Positions 32,360-42,169 of a stretch of DNA of 64,000 nucleotides are shown here, in pieces. Positions within the stretch are counted from its first letter, which is position 1; each line of letters begins with the position of its first letter. A program made the position numbers and the translations under genes. A model generated the notes under the pieces. That model searched no databases, was not told the DNA's origin, and worked only from the letters and a program-made list of their open reading frames with translations. The stretch is from Codonopsis lanceolata (taxonomy: Eukaryota > Streptophyta > Magnoliopsida > Asterales > Campanulaceae). The stretch covers positions 108,866,168 to 108,930,167 of the forward strand of contig CM028379.1 of assembly GCA_013146195.2 (NCBI GenBank). The letters are read 5' to 3'.

Positions 32360-34010
32360 GGCATTTTGGAGGACCAAATCAATCCAGAAACTCTGATGCC
32401 AAGCCCTGGCATCAGGATGCATTAACGACATTATGCGACCAAAATCAATCGAAACTCGATGCCAAGCCCTGGCATCAGGATGCATTTGACAGCATTATGG
32501 AGGACCAAAATCAATCCAGAAACTCTGATGCCAAGCCCTGACATCAGGATGCATTTGACAGCATTATGCAGGACCAAATCAATCTAGAAACTCTGATGCA
32601 AAGCCCTGGCATCAGGATCCATTTGACAGCATTGTGGAGGACCAAAATCAATCCAGAAACTCTAATGTCAAGCCCTGGCATCAGGATGCATTTGACAGCA
32701 TTATGCAGGACCAAATCAATCCAGAAACTTTGATGCCAAGCCCTGGCATCAGGATGCATTTGACAGGATTATGCAGGACCAAATCAATCCAGAAACTCTG
32801 ATGCCAAGCCCTGGCATCAGGATGCATTTGACAGCATTGTGGAGGACCAAAATCAATCTGAAAACTCTGATGTCAAGCCCTGGCATCAGGATGCATTTGA
32901 CTGACAATATACGGACCAAATCAATCGAAAACTCGATGCCAAGCCACGGCATCGGGATGCATTTGCATTATGCGAGGACCAAATCAATCCGAAACTCGAT
33001 GCCAGCCAGCCGGCATCGGGATGCATTTGACATTATGGAGGCCAAAATCAATCGAAACTCGATGCCAAGCCACGGCATCGGGATGCATTAAGATTATGGA
33101 GGACCAAAATCAATCTAGAAACTCTGATGCCAAGCCCTGGCATCAGGATGCATTTGACAGCATTATGGAGGACCAAAATCAATCCAGAAACTCTGATGCC
33201 AAGCCCTGGCATCAGGATGCATTTGACAGTATTTTGGAGAACCAAATCAATCCAGAAACTCTGATGCCAAACCCTGGCATCAGGATGCATTTGACAGTAT
33301 TTTGGAGGACCAAATTAATCCAAAAACTCTGATGCCAAGCCCTGGCATCAGGATGTATTTGACAGTATTTTGGAGGACCAAATTAATCCAAAAACTCTGA
33401 TGCCAAGCCCGGCATCGGCATCGATGCATTTGACAAGATTTTGGAGGACCAAATTAATCCAAAAACTCTGATGCCAAGCCTTGGCATCAGGATGCATTTG
33501 ACAGCATTATGGAGGACCAAAATCAATCCAGAAACTCTGATGCCAAGCCCTGGCATCAGGATGCATTTGACAGTATTTTGGAGGACCAAATCAATCCAAA
33601 AACTCTGATGCCAAGCCCTGGCATCAGGATTCATTTGACTGTATTATGCAGTACCAAATTAATCCAAAAACTCTGATGCCAAGCCCTGGCATCAGGATGG
33701 ATTTGACAGTATTTTGGAGGACCAAAATGAATTCAAAAATTCTGATGCCAAGCCCTGGCATCAGGATGGATTTAACAGCATTATGCAGGACCAAATAAAT
33801 TCAAAAATTCTGATGCCAAGCCCTGGCATCAGGATGGATTTAACAGCATTATGCAAGACCAAAATGAATCCAAAAACTCTGATCCCAAGCCCTGGAATCA
33901 GGATGGATTTCACAGTATTTTGGATGACCAAAATGAATTCAAAAATTCTGATGCCAAGCCCTGGCATCATGATGGATTTCACATCATTTTGCAGGACCAA
34001 ATTAATTCAA
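32360..34010. repeat. 69-bp tandem repeat array, about 23-24 units
   Basis: The unit starts GAGGACCAAAATCAATCCAG, continues AAACTCTGATGCCAAGCCCT and GGCATCAGGATGCATTTGAC, and ends AGCATTATG. Each unit contains the hairpin GATGCCA-AGCCC-TGGCATC (7-bp stem, 5-nt loop). Many units are 69 bp (23 codons), so all frames can stay open. Others are 68 bp through loss of one A (CCAAAATC versus CCAAATC), which shifts the frame. The right-hand units (33700-34000) form a diverged subfamily (AATGAATTCAAAAATTCTGA). Units near 32440 and 32905-33095 have clustered losses around CTG/CAG. It looks like a minisatellite, possibly inside a transposon. Confidence 0.92.
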
Positions 34011-34095
34011 CATTTTACGATTACAAAACAAAATACAGTAACACAAACATGGAATAAACATAAAAATTTAATTATCACATTTTCAAACAAATTTG

Positions 34096-34370
34096 TCATT
34101 GTTTTTTGTTGTCCCCTTTAAAAATAAATGTTTCAGCCATCTTTACCCTATATTTAACAGCATCAATACTACTAGGAAACATTTGTCCTCTTAGCAAACA
34201 TTCAATTAAAGAACATACAAAAACACCACAATCTTCAGTGTTTTAGGATTTTGTTGTGGTGATTTTTCAAATCTTTCAATGCTGCATTTGAATTTAGGCT
34301 TGTTCAGATCCTTATGTTGTACAGGAAAGAAATTCACAAGTGTTTTCATTCTGCGTTCAACATAATTTAC
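34096..34370 (-). pseudogene. Ulp1-type cysteine protease C-terminal exon (relic)
   Basis: Reading from a plausible acceptor (TTATCTGTAG, complement at 34371-34380) the exon encodes VNYVERRMKTLVNFFPVQHK. After a one-base frameshift near 34260 it reads EDCGVFVCSLIECLLRGQMF and then IDAVKYRVKMAETFIFKGDN, with the stop at 34096. DCGVFVC is the catalytic-cysteine motif of Ulp1/SENP (C48) proteases, which remove SUMO. In plants such domains are commonly carried by Mutator-like and CACTA transposons. The catalytic His and Asp would lie in upstream exons that I could not find. The 69-bp array starts about 85 bp downstream of the stop, so both may belong to one decayed element. Confidence 0.7.
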
Positions 34371-34487
34371 CTACAGATAAAATAACCAATAAAACTTAAT
34401 CTAAAGACATTACTTAAAAGACAATACTAATAAAACAAAATACATTACTAATAAAATTCAAGCATAGTGCTTACATGAAGGAGAGTG

Positions 34488-35499
34488 TGGCAAAATATCA
34501 GGTGTCGAACACGCGTCTGCACTTGACACGTCAAATTTTATTAAAAACTGCCGAAATAATGTTTAATAGGGTATTTATGCCCTAACAATCCAAACCCTAA
34601 AAGGAAAAGTCTTAAACAAAAAAGACGAAAAAGCCCGAAAACTTCAAAGGCACATAACAGTACTTAAACAGTGTTTTTTGGGCTAAAAATGAACTGTTCA
34701 TGGGGTAAACCTTAAGAATCTTGTAGATCTCGTCGAGAGCTTCGATTTGATATGCGGTGGGTCCCGTAATTCATCCGAACGCGAAAGTTATGCTCCGTTA
34801 AAGTTCTGCCGACCGTTAGGTGCTCTCTACTATTGCTTAACGGAAACTAACGGAGAAATTGCCAGACCAATAAAACTTAAATAGCAGAAAACTTGCCTGG
34901 TTTCTATTATTATATAGCTGCAATCTTCAAGCTGGTACATTTCAATCGTCTACTACTATCTTAAATTGTGCGATTGAAAAATAAAGGATTTTACTTTTAC
35001 TTTATGATTGTGATGAATTATTTCTAGTATAAGAAACTAGCTCGCGATTGACCTACTCATTATGGGATTGATACTTGACATACAATGATACAACTGTATA
35101 AAAGTTTAGAGAAAATATGCAAAACATTGGATAAGAATGTACTGCAAGAACATATTTTGAAGTCTGGAAATAAAAATAAATTTATATTAAACTCTTGAAA
35201 TAAAAAGAGACTTGTTAAACAAAAAAAATCAAACTAAGATCATTCCCATAAATGTTGATAAACATTATCAACTAGCTAGAATATGTTTCAGTATATGATT
35301 CCAGTCATCAACAAGAGAAGCCAGCAAGAAAAGTCAATCGATTGGCTAAATAAATAGAAGAATTATTAGACGGATAATGAGATAGAAGCAGCAATTGGTA
35401 AAGAAGAAAATTCTATATATCGTTAATCTCTAGACAAGCCTATTCAGAATAGTACTGGAAAAAAGGTTATGCCTGACTCTTCCAAGTGGTTGAGCGAGT
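34488..35499. other. LTR-like sequence, class uncertain
   Basis: A stretch starting TGTGGCAAAATATCAGGTGT, with CGAACACGCGTCTGCACTTG, a TATA-like TATTATTATATAGCTGC (about 34907) and no coding capacity, resembles a Gypsy-type solo LTR. No matching right end or target duplication was found. The rest of the stretch is AT-rich and featureless. Confidence 0.3.
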
Positions 35500-35945
35500 G
35501 AATGGTCTTAGGAGCGGCAATGGCGGATAGAAGCTTGTTGAGCCGGCCATGGAGGATGACGGCTCGGAGAGAGTAAATCTGAGATGGAAGATCTTGTCAT
35601 GAAAATTGACGCGCGGAGATGATGGGTGAGAGGGAGCAAGAGATCGAAGAAGGAGATGGGGAAATTGAGCGACAGAGAAGAGAGGGAAGGATTGATGTTG
35701 TGACTTGGATCCACATACATGGCTGTAAACGGAAGAGAGAGAGAGACAAACCGATGTGTAAATGGAGGGGAGAACAAGGACGGAAGGAGCCGGGTCTGCA
35801 CTTTGACCAAGGCAGGAAGGCGGACAGCGGCTTCGATGGAGCTTGGGCAGCGCTTGGTAATGGAGAGTGACTGGAACAGACGCGAAGATGAACTAAGAAG
35901 AAGGAGGCCGTTGTACGAAACAAAGGGCAGGGATGTACTTTCACC
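35500..35945. other. purine-rich stretch with overlapping random frames
   Basis: GA-rich on the plus strand, so long frames occur by chance in several phases. None has recognisable domain content. It may be a captured gene piece, but I see no evidence for that. Confidence 0.4.
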
Positions 35946-36258
35946 CTAAAAATGTATCTAAAAGATATGTCTAAAAAATGACTGGATTGATTTGAAAACA
36001 TGTTTTATAAAATATACCGGCTTGTAATTATTTATTGAATTTAATTAGGTTTTGATTTTTTATTTATTTTTGGAATGCGGTTGTTTGGGCCTGTGTGTGT
36101 TTTTCAATTTTTTTATTGGTAATGTTACCGTTAAAACGAGATTTTTTTGTTTTTCTTGAATTCTACCATATCCCATTTTTTTCAATTCTCTCAACAATTT
36201 TATTTTTTCTATCTCATCAATTTCTATATCCTCACCTTTACAATTTTATTTTTCTCAA

Positions 36259-37760
36259 TTGGATGAAAATCAAGGTAATTATTTTAGGAATGTATTGAAT
36301 TCTTCAAATATTGAAGAAAATCAAAATTCCCAAAATTCTTGTATTCCTGATAATATTCAATTTTCTCAGTTTTTGTCGACCCCCAATGCCTATCAAATTT
36401 TCCAAACCATCCAAATTTTTAGCAATTTCAAGGTGCACGCAATCTATATTATAAAAGAGCTCATAGTTTAACTGGTGACCCTGATCGAATTGTGCTAAAT
36501 ACAACTGACGGTCCAGATTGATTCGTAAATATGTAAGTTACAAATGAACCCCTCGGTTATGAGTTATGTTTGAATTACCCCTTTACAATTACATATAAAA
36601 TCTTTAGTTGTGGATTTTGTTTGAATTACCCCGTCAGTTATGAGTTTTGTTTATCCCAAACATTTATTGAACTGATCTCATACCGATACTGTACCTATGG
36701 CACGGGCACGTATACTAGTTTTCATAATTTTCAAGCTTCTCCAACTACTGGGAATTTTAATTCTAAAATTCCTCGTGCTCCCAATTTCATGTTTCCAAAT
36801 GAATATTGACAACTTATGGGAAACCAATATAACATGCAAGGCCATCCTCGTACATTTTCTCCATACGATATGTCGTCAAATGAATCGAGAAGAACAAGTT
36901 TAGAAACGATGTCCTTAGAAAATGATCCAGCAACGCCATCATCCATTCCAGAGACGCAAGTCGATTTAGAAACAATTGATCTCGAGAAATCAGATAAAAT
37001 TAAAACAACTCGTTCACAATGGTCGATCAAAGAAGACATTGTTCTTACAAATGCAGTGTGTACTGTTGGCCTAGATGCAGTGGTGGGTAACAATCAAAAG
37101 AGCACATCCTACTGAAACCGTATAATAAATTATTACAACGAACATCGTCAAAACAACTCATAAGAGGTATCTCAGGTGAGACCACGTTGGCTAAATATAA
37201 TTTAGAAACAAGTGAATCACTTGAATGCAATCTACAATAAACTATTGGCCGCTGATCAAAGTGGTTGGAGCGATGCAGATTTACTGTCCAATTCATACAG
37301 CTAGTATCGAGAAAAAAATAAAGGTACATTTCAATTTGAACATGTGTAGAAAATTATGAAAGACACTCCAGCTCTTTTACCACAAAGAGATATTCATCAT
37401 GTTGACAAGAAGGCTAGGACATCTGGGTACGAGGGGCACTCTAATATCGTAATACGAGTGTGGATGTTATGCCCTCGTCCAATTGGACAAAAGGCAGTAA
37501 GAAGAAGGGGAAAGACAAATCCTCAACTATTACAAAAGAAGAGTTAGAGGTACCTCATACATAAATTACAATGAAAATTGATGAATATAATGAAATTAGG
37601 AAAATTGAAGCGGAAGCTAAGAAGATTAGAGTCACAAAAGCAGAAAAATAGAAATTTAAAGGAAAAAATGAGATGCACCAATTGTTCATTCAAGATGTAA
37701 AATTTATTATACAAGATACAAGTTGAATGAATCCAGAAGCGCGTGTCGTACATAAAAGTG
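36259..37760 (+). pseudogene. PIF/Harbinger ORF2-like (Myb/SANT) gene, broken
   Basis: The frame starts at ATGGATGAAAATCAAGG (36259), is Asn/Ser/Phe-rich, and is interrupted by a 276-bp Helitron (36443-36718). It resumes as SFHNFQASPTTGNFNSKIPR and, after a frame break, contains the SANT/Myb signature SQWSIKEDIVLTNAV...GLDAVVGNNQKSTSY (36990-37115). Frameshifts follow, but WKRI-, RPRWL-, SGWSDAD-like remnants and a basic IEAEAKKIR tail (37596-37625) keep the expected order. Such proteins accompany the Harbinger transposase and are thought to bind DNA and import the complex into the nucleus. No transposase accompanies this copy. Confidence 0.75.
36443..36718 (+). mobile_element. small non-autonomous Helitron, 276 bp
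   Basis: It begins TCTATATTATAAAAGAG and ends GGGCACGTATACTAG, flanked by A on the left and T on the right: the TC...CTRR ends and AT insertion site of Helitrons. It interrupts the Harbinger ORF2 frame cleanly, since protein-like sequence resumes on the other side. Its 5' 150 bp match the piece at 30531. Confidence 0.85.
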
Positions 37761-38410
37761 TATGTGATGTCCTAACAGAGTAGTGGTGTATTATGGGGTA
37801 TGAAATTTAGTTTAAATTTGTGTATAAGTAACATTTTTATGTAATTTTAACTATGTAATATTTTTATGTAATTTTAATTATTCTCACTTTTATGTAATTT
37901 AATTATGTAATGTTTTTATGTAATTTTAATTATTTACGCTTTTATATAATTTTAATTATGTAATATTTTTATGTAATTTGAAGTATTCACGTTTTTATAT
38001 AATTTTAATTATGTAACGTTTTTTTATGAAATTATAAATTAACCGTTATAAGATAGTCATTGTAAACTAGTCATTACAAAGTAACCGCTATAAACTAGTC
38101 ATTAACATTGTAAACGAATTAATTTATTTATATTGCATATTTGAATATGCAATTTATTAATAAAAACTATAAATGAATTAATTTATTTATAAAACAATGT
38201 GTACATATTAATTTATTTATTTGTAAAGTATAAAAATAAAAAAATGTAAATAAAGTAGATGATATGATACTGGGATCCATATAAGAATAAATAAAGAATT
38301 AAAACTATTATAAAAAATAATTTTAAAAGTGACAAATTATTAAAATGTGTATTTGACGGTGGGACTTAGCTAAAAATTTTGGAAAGAATTCCATCAATGT
38401 GATGCTCTAA
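37761..38410. repeat. Harbinger 3' region: short repeats and right terminus
   Basis: Repeats of TTTTATGTAATTTTAATTAT (37835-38025) and of TAAACTAGTCATTA (38060-38110) resemble the subterminal region of the Harbinger element at 56315-58971. The right end CCATCAATGTGATGCTC (to 38407) followed by TAA is a Harbinger terminus with its 3-bp target. I could not find the matching left end. Confidence 0.6.
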
Positions 38411-38447
38411 CACAATTTGTAAATAAAAAAAAAACGTAAACTAATTA

Positions 38448-39062
38448 AAGTTGCTAGGGCTTTCAATTTCCGTCCAAACATGAGTTGCAATTTTGTTTCT
38501 TTATCAATCAGAATCACCATAAAAATCACAAGCAACCCCAATACCTTGATAGCACTGTAAAACCATCAATTAATCTCATATTCTGCTCGTTCAATTCGTA
38601 AAGATGGCCATTTAAGCACAATTTTCAATTTCACGGTAGTTCAACGGGGGAAGGAAGAAAGAACCAACATTAGGTTTTGTGAAGAGAGAGGAAAATGAAG
38701 GAAGCCAAGCAAACATCAATGAAGAAGTGAACTGAACCAAGCCACACAATTTTTTTAAAGATGGAACCCTCTGTTCCCTTGAACTCCACCGACGTTGACT
38801 CTGGTTGGTTTGTTGGAGGGTCCGAATGCAAGATTCCGTTGGTCTTCTGGTGGGTTGTCATGGTATGATTATGGGTTGAGTAACTTGAGTTATTTGTGAT
38901 TGAAATTGTAGAGATAGAAATGGGTTTTGGGTTTTAATGGAGGGCGGGGGGAACGATTTGGTTTGTTTTGTTTTGGGGAACACCATCGTTCCACGGCCGG
39001 CGCCGGTGAAGAAAGGTAATTGCAACTCATGTTTGGACAGAAATCGCAAACCATAGTAACTT
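38448..39062. mobile_element. TIR element, about 615 bp, superfamily unknown
   Basis: GTTGCTAGGGCTTTCAATTT followed by CCGTCCAAACATGAGTTGCA at the left is matched, on the reverse strand at the right, by GTTACTATGGTTTGCGATTT and CTGTCCAAACATGAGTTGCA. The TIR is thus about 45 bp. No unambiguous target duplication was seen. The interior carries short frames of no known family. Confidence 0.7.
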
Positions 39063-39137
39063 TTACAATTTTGCGGGTTTTTTTTTTTGTTGGATTTGAA
39101 TTTAACCCAGGTGATTACAAATAAAGTTAGTAATTAA

Positions 39138-39381
39138 GTGCTTGTTTGGTGGAGTATTTTAGCTAAAACATTGGTAAAAATGTAGCGTTTTCTAGTTTAA
39201 ACTGTTTTAATACAACGTTTAAAATGCTCTAATTTGGAGAGTTTTGTTTTAAAAATATATTGTGTTTACAATAATTCTGTTTATAAAAATAGCATTTTGA
39301 AATAGTCTCTCAAACATGTTTATAAAAAAAAATTATGTTTTAAAAACGTTACGATTTAAAAACACTACACCAAATGAAGCC
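39138..39381. mobile_element. Tourist-like MITE, 244 bp, TSD TAA
   Basis: The left end GTGCTTGTTTGGTGGAGT and the right end (reverse strand GGCTTCATTTGGTGTAGT) are flanked by TAA (39135-39137 and 39382-39384). The duplication and GCTTGTTTGG-type ends fit Tourist/PIF-Harbinger MITEs. The interior is AT-rich with inverted TTTAAAAC-type words. Confidence 0.75.
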
Positions 39382-39702
39382 TAAGTAAACAAGTAGGCAA
39401 CATTAATGCCACATTATTAAGTGTAAAAATTTAGATACTCATTAGAACATTATCAATGCTAATGTGAGTGTGAAACGTCAGAGTTTTATACTCTTTTTGA
39501 AGAAAAAAAAACCTCATTCAATGCAAATGTTGATGAGGGGCATGAATACATGATAATTAGTATTTTTCCTTTTTTAAAACTTTTTTTATTGGTTGTTTGG
39601 TTGTTCCTTGTTGTTTTTATTTTTTATTTTTTTATCAAATTTCATTTTAGTGGTGAGATATATGTCACATAAAATTAAATTTACATTTACATTGGAAATG
39701 TT

Positions 39703-40630
39703 TGTAAGGGTAAATTAGGCATTGCCTAATTTATCTTGTTTTTCACTCTCTTGGTCAAAATAGGATCTTAATTGGTATTATTGTGATATGATTTAATTAG
39801 GATTCCCTTATTAGATTTAGGTGATATTTTTTAGGTAACTAAATCTTTGCATATGTATTTAGTCATTAATAATGTCAAATTAGGAAACATAATCTTGCAT
39901 AAATTTCTGTTTAATATCTTTCCTAGTAGGTGTGTTTGGATTGCCGTGTACTTGCAGGATTCCTTGCAAGTCTTGGTTTGCAAGTTTTCGCTGCCTATAT
40001 TAAGAGAAGAGGTCGAGCTGTTGAAGTTGCACCGAGAGAGCCTTGAATCAGAGAGCTTTGTGTATACTGAAAGAGTCGAGATTCAGAAAGCAGTAGTAAG
40101 AGAGATTAAATCCAGAAGTCTTGTGTGTTGAAATTGTGAGAAGAATTCAACATCTCATACACGAAGACCATTCTGCATACCTGCTGCTGCTGCTGTGTAA
40201 AGCTTCAGGAACACAGCCTTGTGTTTCCTGAAGTATTGTGTTGTGCTTTCAGTCGGTGTGATTGTTTTGGAAGCTATTCTTTCTTTCTTCCCACGTTTGT
40301 TCTAGTAGTTTATGTAGGTTTTGTGATTCTCCAAGATTCTATATCTTGTGAGAATTTTGTGTTTATTATTAAGTTCCAAAAACAGTGTTGATCTTAATAA
40401 AGTTTGTTGCCTTGAGGCTTGATCTACAAGTTTAATACTTGTAGATTGTTTTTGTGTGATTTTCTGGCTTTCTAAGTCTGTTTGATTTTATATCTTAAAA
40501 CAAAACTTCCGCTGCTATTTTCTGTGATACACTTTCAGTTCACATTGTTACTGTCATTGTTGCAACATTCACTGCAACATTGACAGTAACATCGTTTCAT
40601 ATTGAGATTCCGTGGCATTGCGTTCTTTCA
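39703..40630 (+). repeat. 5' LTR of SIRE-type element 2
   Basis: 928 bp. It has a TATA-like CTATATTAAGAG at 39994, an AATAAAG at 40396 that could serve as polyadenylation signal, the 10-bp-stem hairpin at 40422-40446, and the palindrome TGTTGCAACA at 40558-40567 followed by a half copy (CTGCAACATTGACAG). Confidence 0.93.
40422..40446 (+). promoter_or_regulatory. conserved LTR stem-loop (element 2, 5' LTR)
   Basis: ATCTACAAGT, loop TTAAT, ACTTGTAGAT. It lies about 20 nt downstream of AATAAA. The stem is identical in element 1 (13751-13774), where the loop differs. Confidence 0.6.
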
Positions 40631-40632
40631 AT

Positions 40633-40644
40633 TGGTATCAGAGC
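40633..40644 (+). promoter_or_regulatory. primer-binding site (initiator Met tRNA)
   Basis: TGGTATCAGAGC lies two bases after the LTR's CA, the normal copia arrangement for priming by initiator tRNA-Met. Confidence 0.93.
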
Positions 40645-40687
40645 CTTCTCTTGATATCACTAAGAGTCGATTCTGTTCAAAGACGTG

Positions 40688-42169
40688 ATGGATTCTCAGT
40701 ATGAGAACGTGGTTCGTCCTCCTACTCTCACAAATGTGAATTATTCTATATGGAAAGTCAAGATACGCATCTTCATCAAATCAATTGATGAAAGAGCGTG
40801 GCTTGCTGTGTTGAATGGTTGGAGTCCTCCCAAAACTGTAGATTCTGATGGAGATGTCAAAATCACCAAAGAGTCTGAGTGGACCAACGATGATAGGAAC
40901 ACTGCTTCTTTTAACTCAAAAGCCTTGTCTGCAATCTATAAGGCCTTAGACGCAAATACTTTTAGAGTGATAGCAAATTATGAATCTGCCAAAGATGTGT
41001 GGGAGGCCCTTCAAACCTTATGTGAAGGACCTGCCAGTGTTCGTTCCTCTAAGCTAAGAATGCTAACGACTCAGTTTGAGAACACAAGGATGCAAGAGTC
41101 TGAGGACATAATGACATATTATGGAAGACTTCTTGATCTATCCAATTCTGCTTTAGCCTTAGGAGACCCTATTACAAATGAGCGTCTTGTCAGCAAGATG
41201 ATGAGGACTTTGCCTGAAAGGTTTAATGTCAAGATATGTGCTATTGAAGAAGCACATGATATTGACAAGATGAGTTTTGAAAGATTGGCTGGAATTCTTC
41301 AGAACTTTGAATTGAACCTAAACGATCAAATAAAAAACAAAGGCAAAAGTGTCTCATCATCTTCCACACCCACTGGGAAAAACATTGCTATGCCTGCACC
41401 AATTGATTTGTCATGTGATTTGCTTGAAATTCAAAAGGACATTGATGAGTCTGATTTTGGAGAAGAATCAATTGCACTATTGACTACTAAATTCAAAAAA
41501 ATTTTGAAAAATAAAAGTCAAAATAGAACTCCATCATCAAGCTCGAAAAATAATTTCAAACCTGATTCTGGGAAATTTGTTCCCAAAGAACAATCCTTTC
41601 AGACTCCTGAAAAACCCTTCACAAATCCTTTTGCATCTAAGTCATCCTACAATGGTAAGAATCTTGATTCTATCCAATGTAGAGAATGTCAAGGTTTTGG
41701 ACACTATGCAAACCAATGTGCTAACACTTTAAGAAAGAAAGGATTGAATTTTCTCGCAACTTTGAGTGATAGTGATGGAGAAGATCCAGGTGATCTTATC
41801 ACCTTGAATGCTGTTTATGATTCTGATTCGGAAAGTACAGTTGGTTCAGCAAATGTCTCACCCGATGTTGCAACATCAGGAGTAACATCGGGAGAAACAT
41901 TGTGCAGAAACAGGAACAATTTTTTCTGTTTTAATTCCACAGTTGCAGAGGATGATGGACATTCAGATTCAGATCTGCTGGAAGGGTACAAGGAGCTGTA
42001 CAAGGATTGGGAGAAAAGGGCTCATCAAGTTACACTACTTGGTAAGGCGAATGAACTGCTGAAAAAGACCAATGAGGATCAAAAAGAATGCATAATAAGG
42101 CTGGAAGGAGTCCTAAGTAGAAAGGATGTGGAGATTGAGCAGTTAAAGGAGCAACTTGCTCAAGCGTAA
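40688..42169 (+). CDS. Gag of SIRE-type copia element 2
   Basis: An open 493-codon frame from ATGGATTCTCAG. The N-terminal domain has LTNVNYSIWKVKIRIFIKSI and ERAWLAVLNGW, then TFRVIANYESAKDVWEALQT and MTYYGRLLDLSNSALALGDP, which is the copia gag family in SIRE-like form. A CCHC knuckle CRECQGFGHYANQC lies at about residues 331-344. The C-terminus has an acidic linker, the segment SPDVATSGVTSG encoded over the TGTTGCAACA motif (41866-41875), and a coiled-coil-like Glu/Lys/Leu-rich end. Gag forms cytoplasmic particles that package element RNA. In this lineage Gag normally continues into Pol. The frame ends in a TAA at the point where sequence quality drops, so the stop may be an artefact. Confidence 0.85.
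   Translation: MDSQYENVVRPPTLTNVNYSIWKVKIRIFIKSIDERAWLAVLNGWSPPKTVDSDGDVKITKESEWTNDDRNTASFNSKALSAIYKALDANTFRVIANYESAKDVWEALQTLCEGPASVRSSKLRMLTTQFENTRMQESEDIMTYYGRLLDLSNSALALGDPITNERLVSKMMRTLPERFNVKICAIEEAHDIDKMSFERLAGILQNFELNLNDQIKNKGKSVSSSSTPTGKNIAMPAPIDLSCDLLEIQKDIDESDFGEESIALLTTKFKKILKNKSQNRTPSSSSKNNFKPDSGKFVPKEQSFQTPEKPFTNPFASKSSYNGKNLDSIQCRECQGFGHYANQCANTLRKKGLNFLATLSDSDGEDPGDLITLNAVYDSDSESTVGSANVSPDVATSGVTSGETLCRNRNNFFCFNSTVAEDDGHSDSDLLEGYKELYKDWEKRAHQVTLLGKANELLKKTNEDQKECIIRLEGVLSRKDVEIEQLKEQLAQA

Noticed and set aside
32323..33332. Open frames through the 69-bp array as a real repeat protein or peptide precursor
   Set aside because: Units of 68 and 69 bp are mixed, so no frame survives the array. 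Frames are open on both strands, as expected when the unit is a multiple of three without stops. The resemblance of SPGIRMH to plant CEP peptides is too short to mean anything.
32360..34010. CRISPR array
   Set aside because: Units are contiguous tandem repeats without unique spacers, in plant nuclear DNA.
34488..35499. Definite Gypsy solo LTR
   Set aside because: The start and promoter-like features fit, but no right end with CA and matching 5-bp flank could be found, so it is listed only as LTR-like sequence.
35508..36001. Overlapping frames of 75-134 codons on both strands as genes
   Set aside because: The sequence is strongly purine-biased, so stops are rare on several phases. No domain, start context or homology pattern supports any of them.
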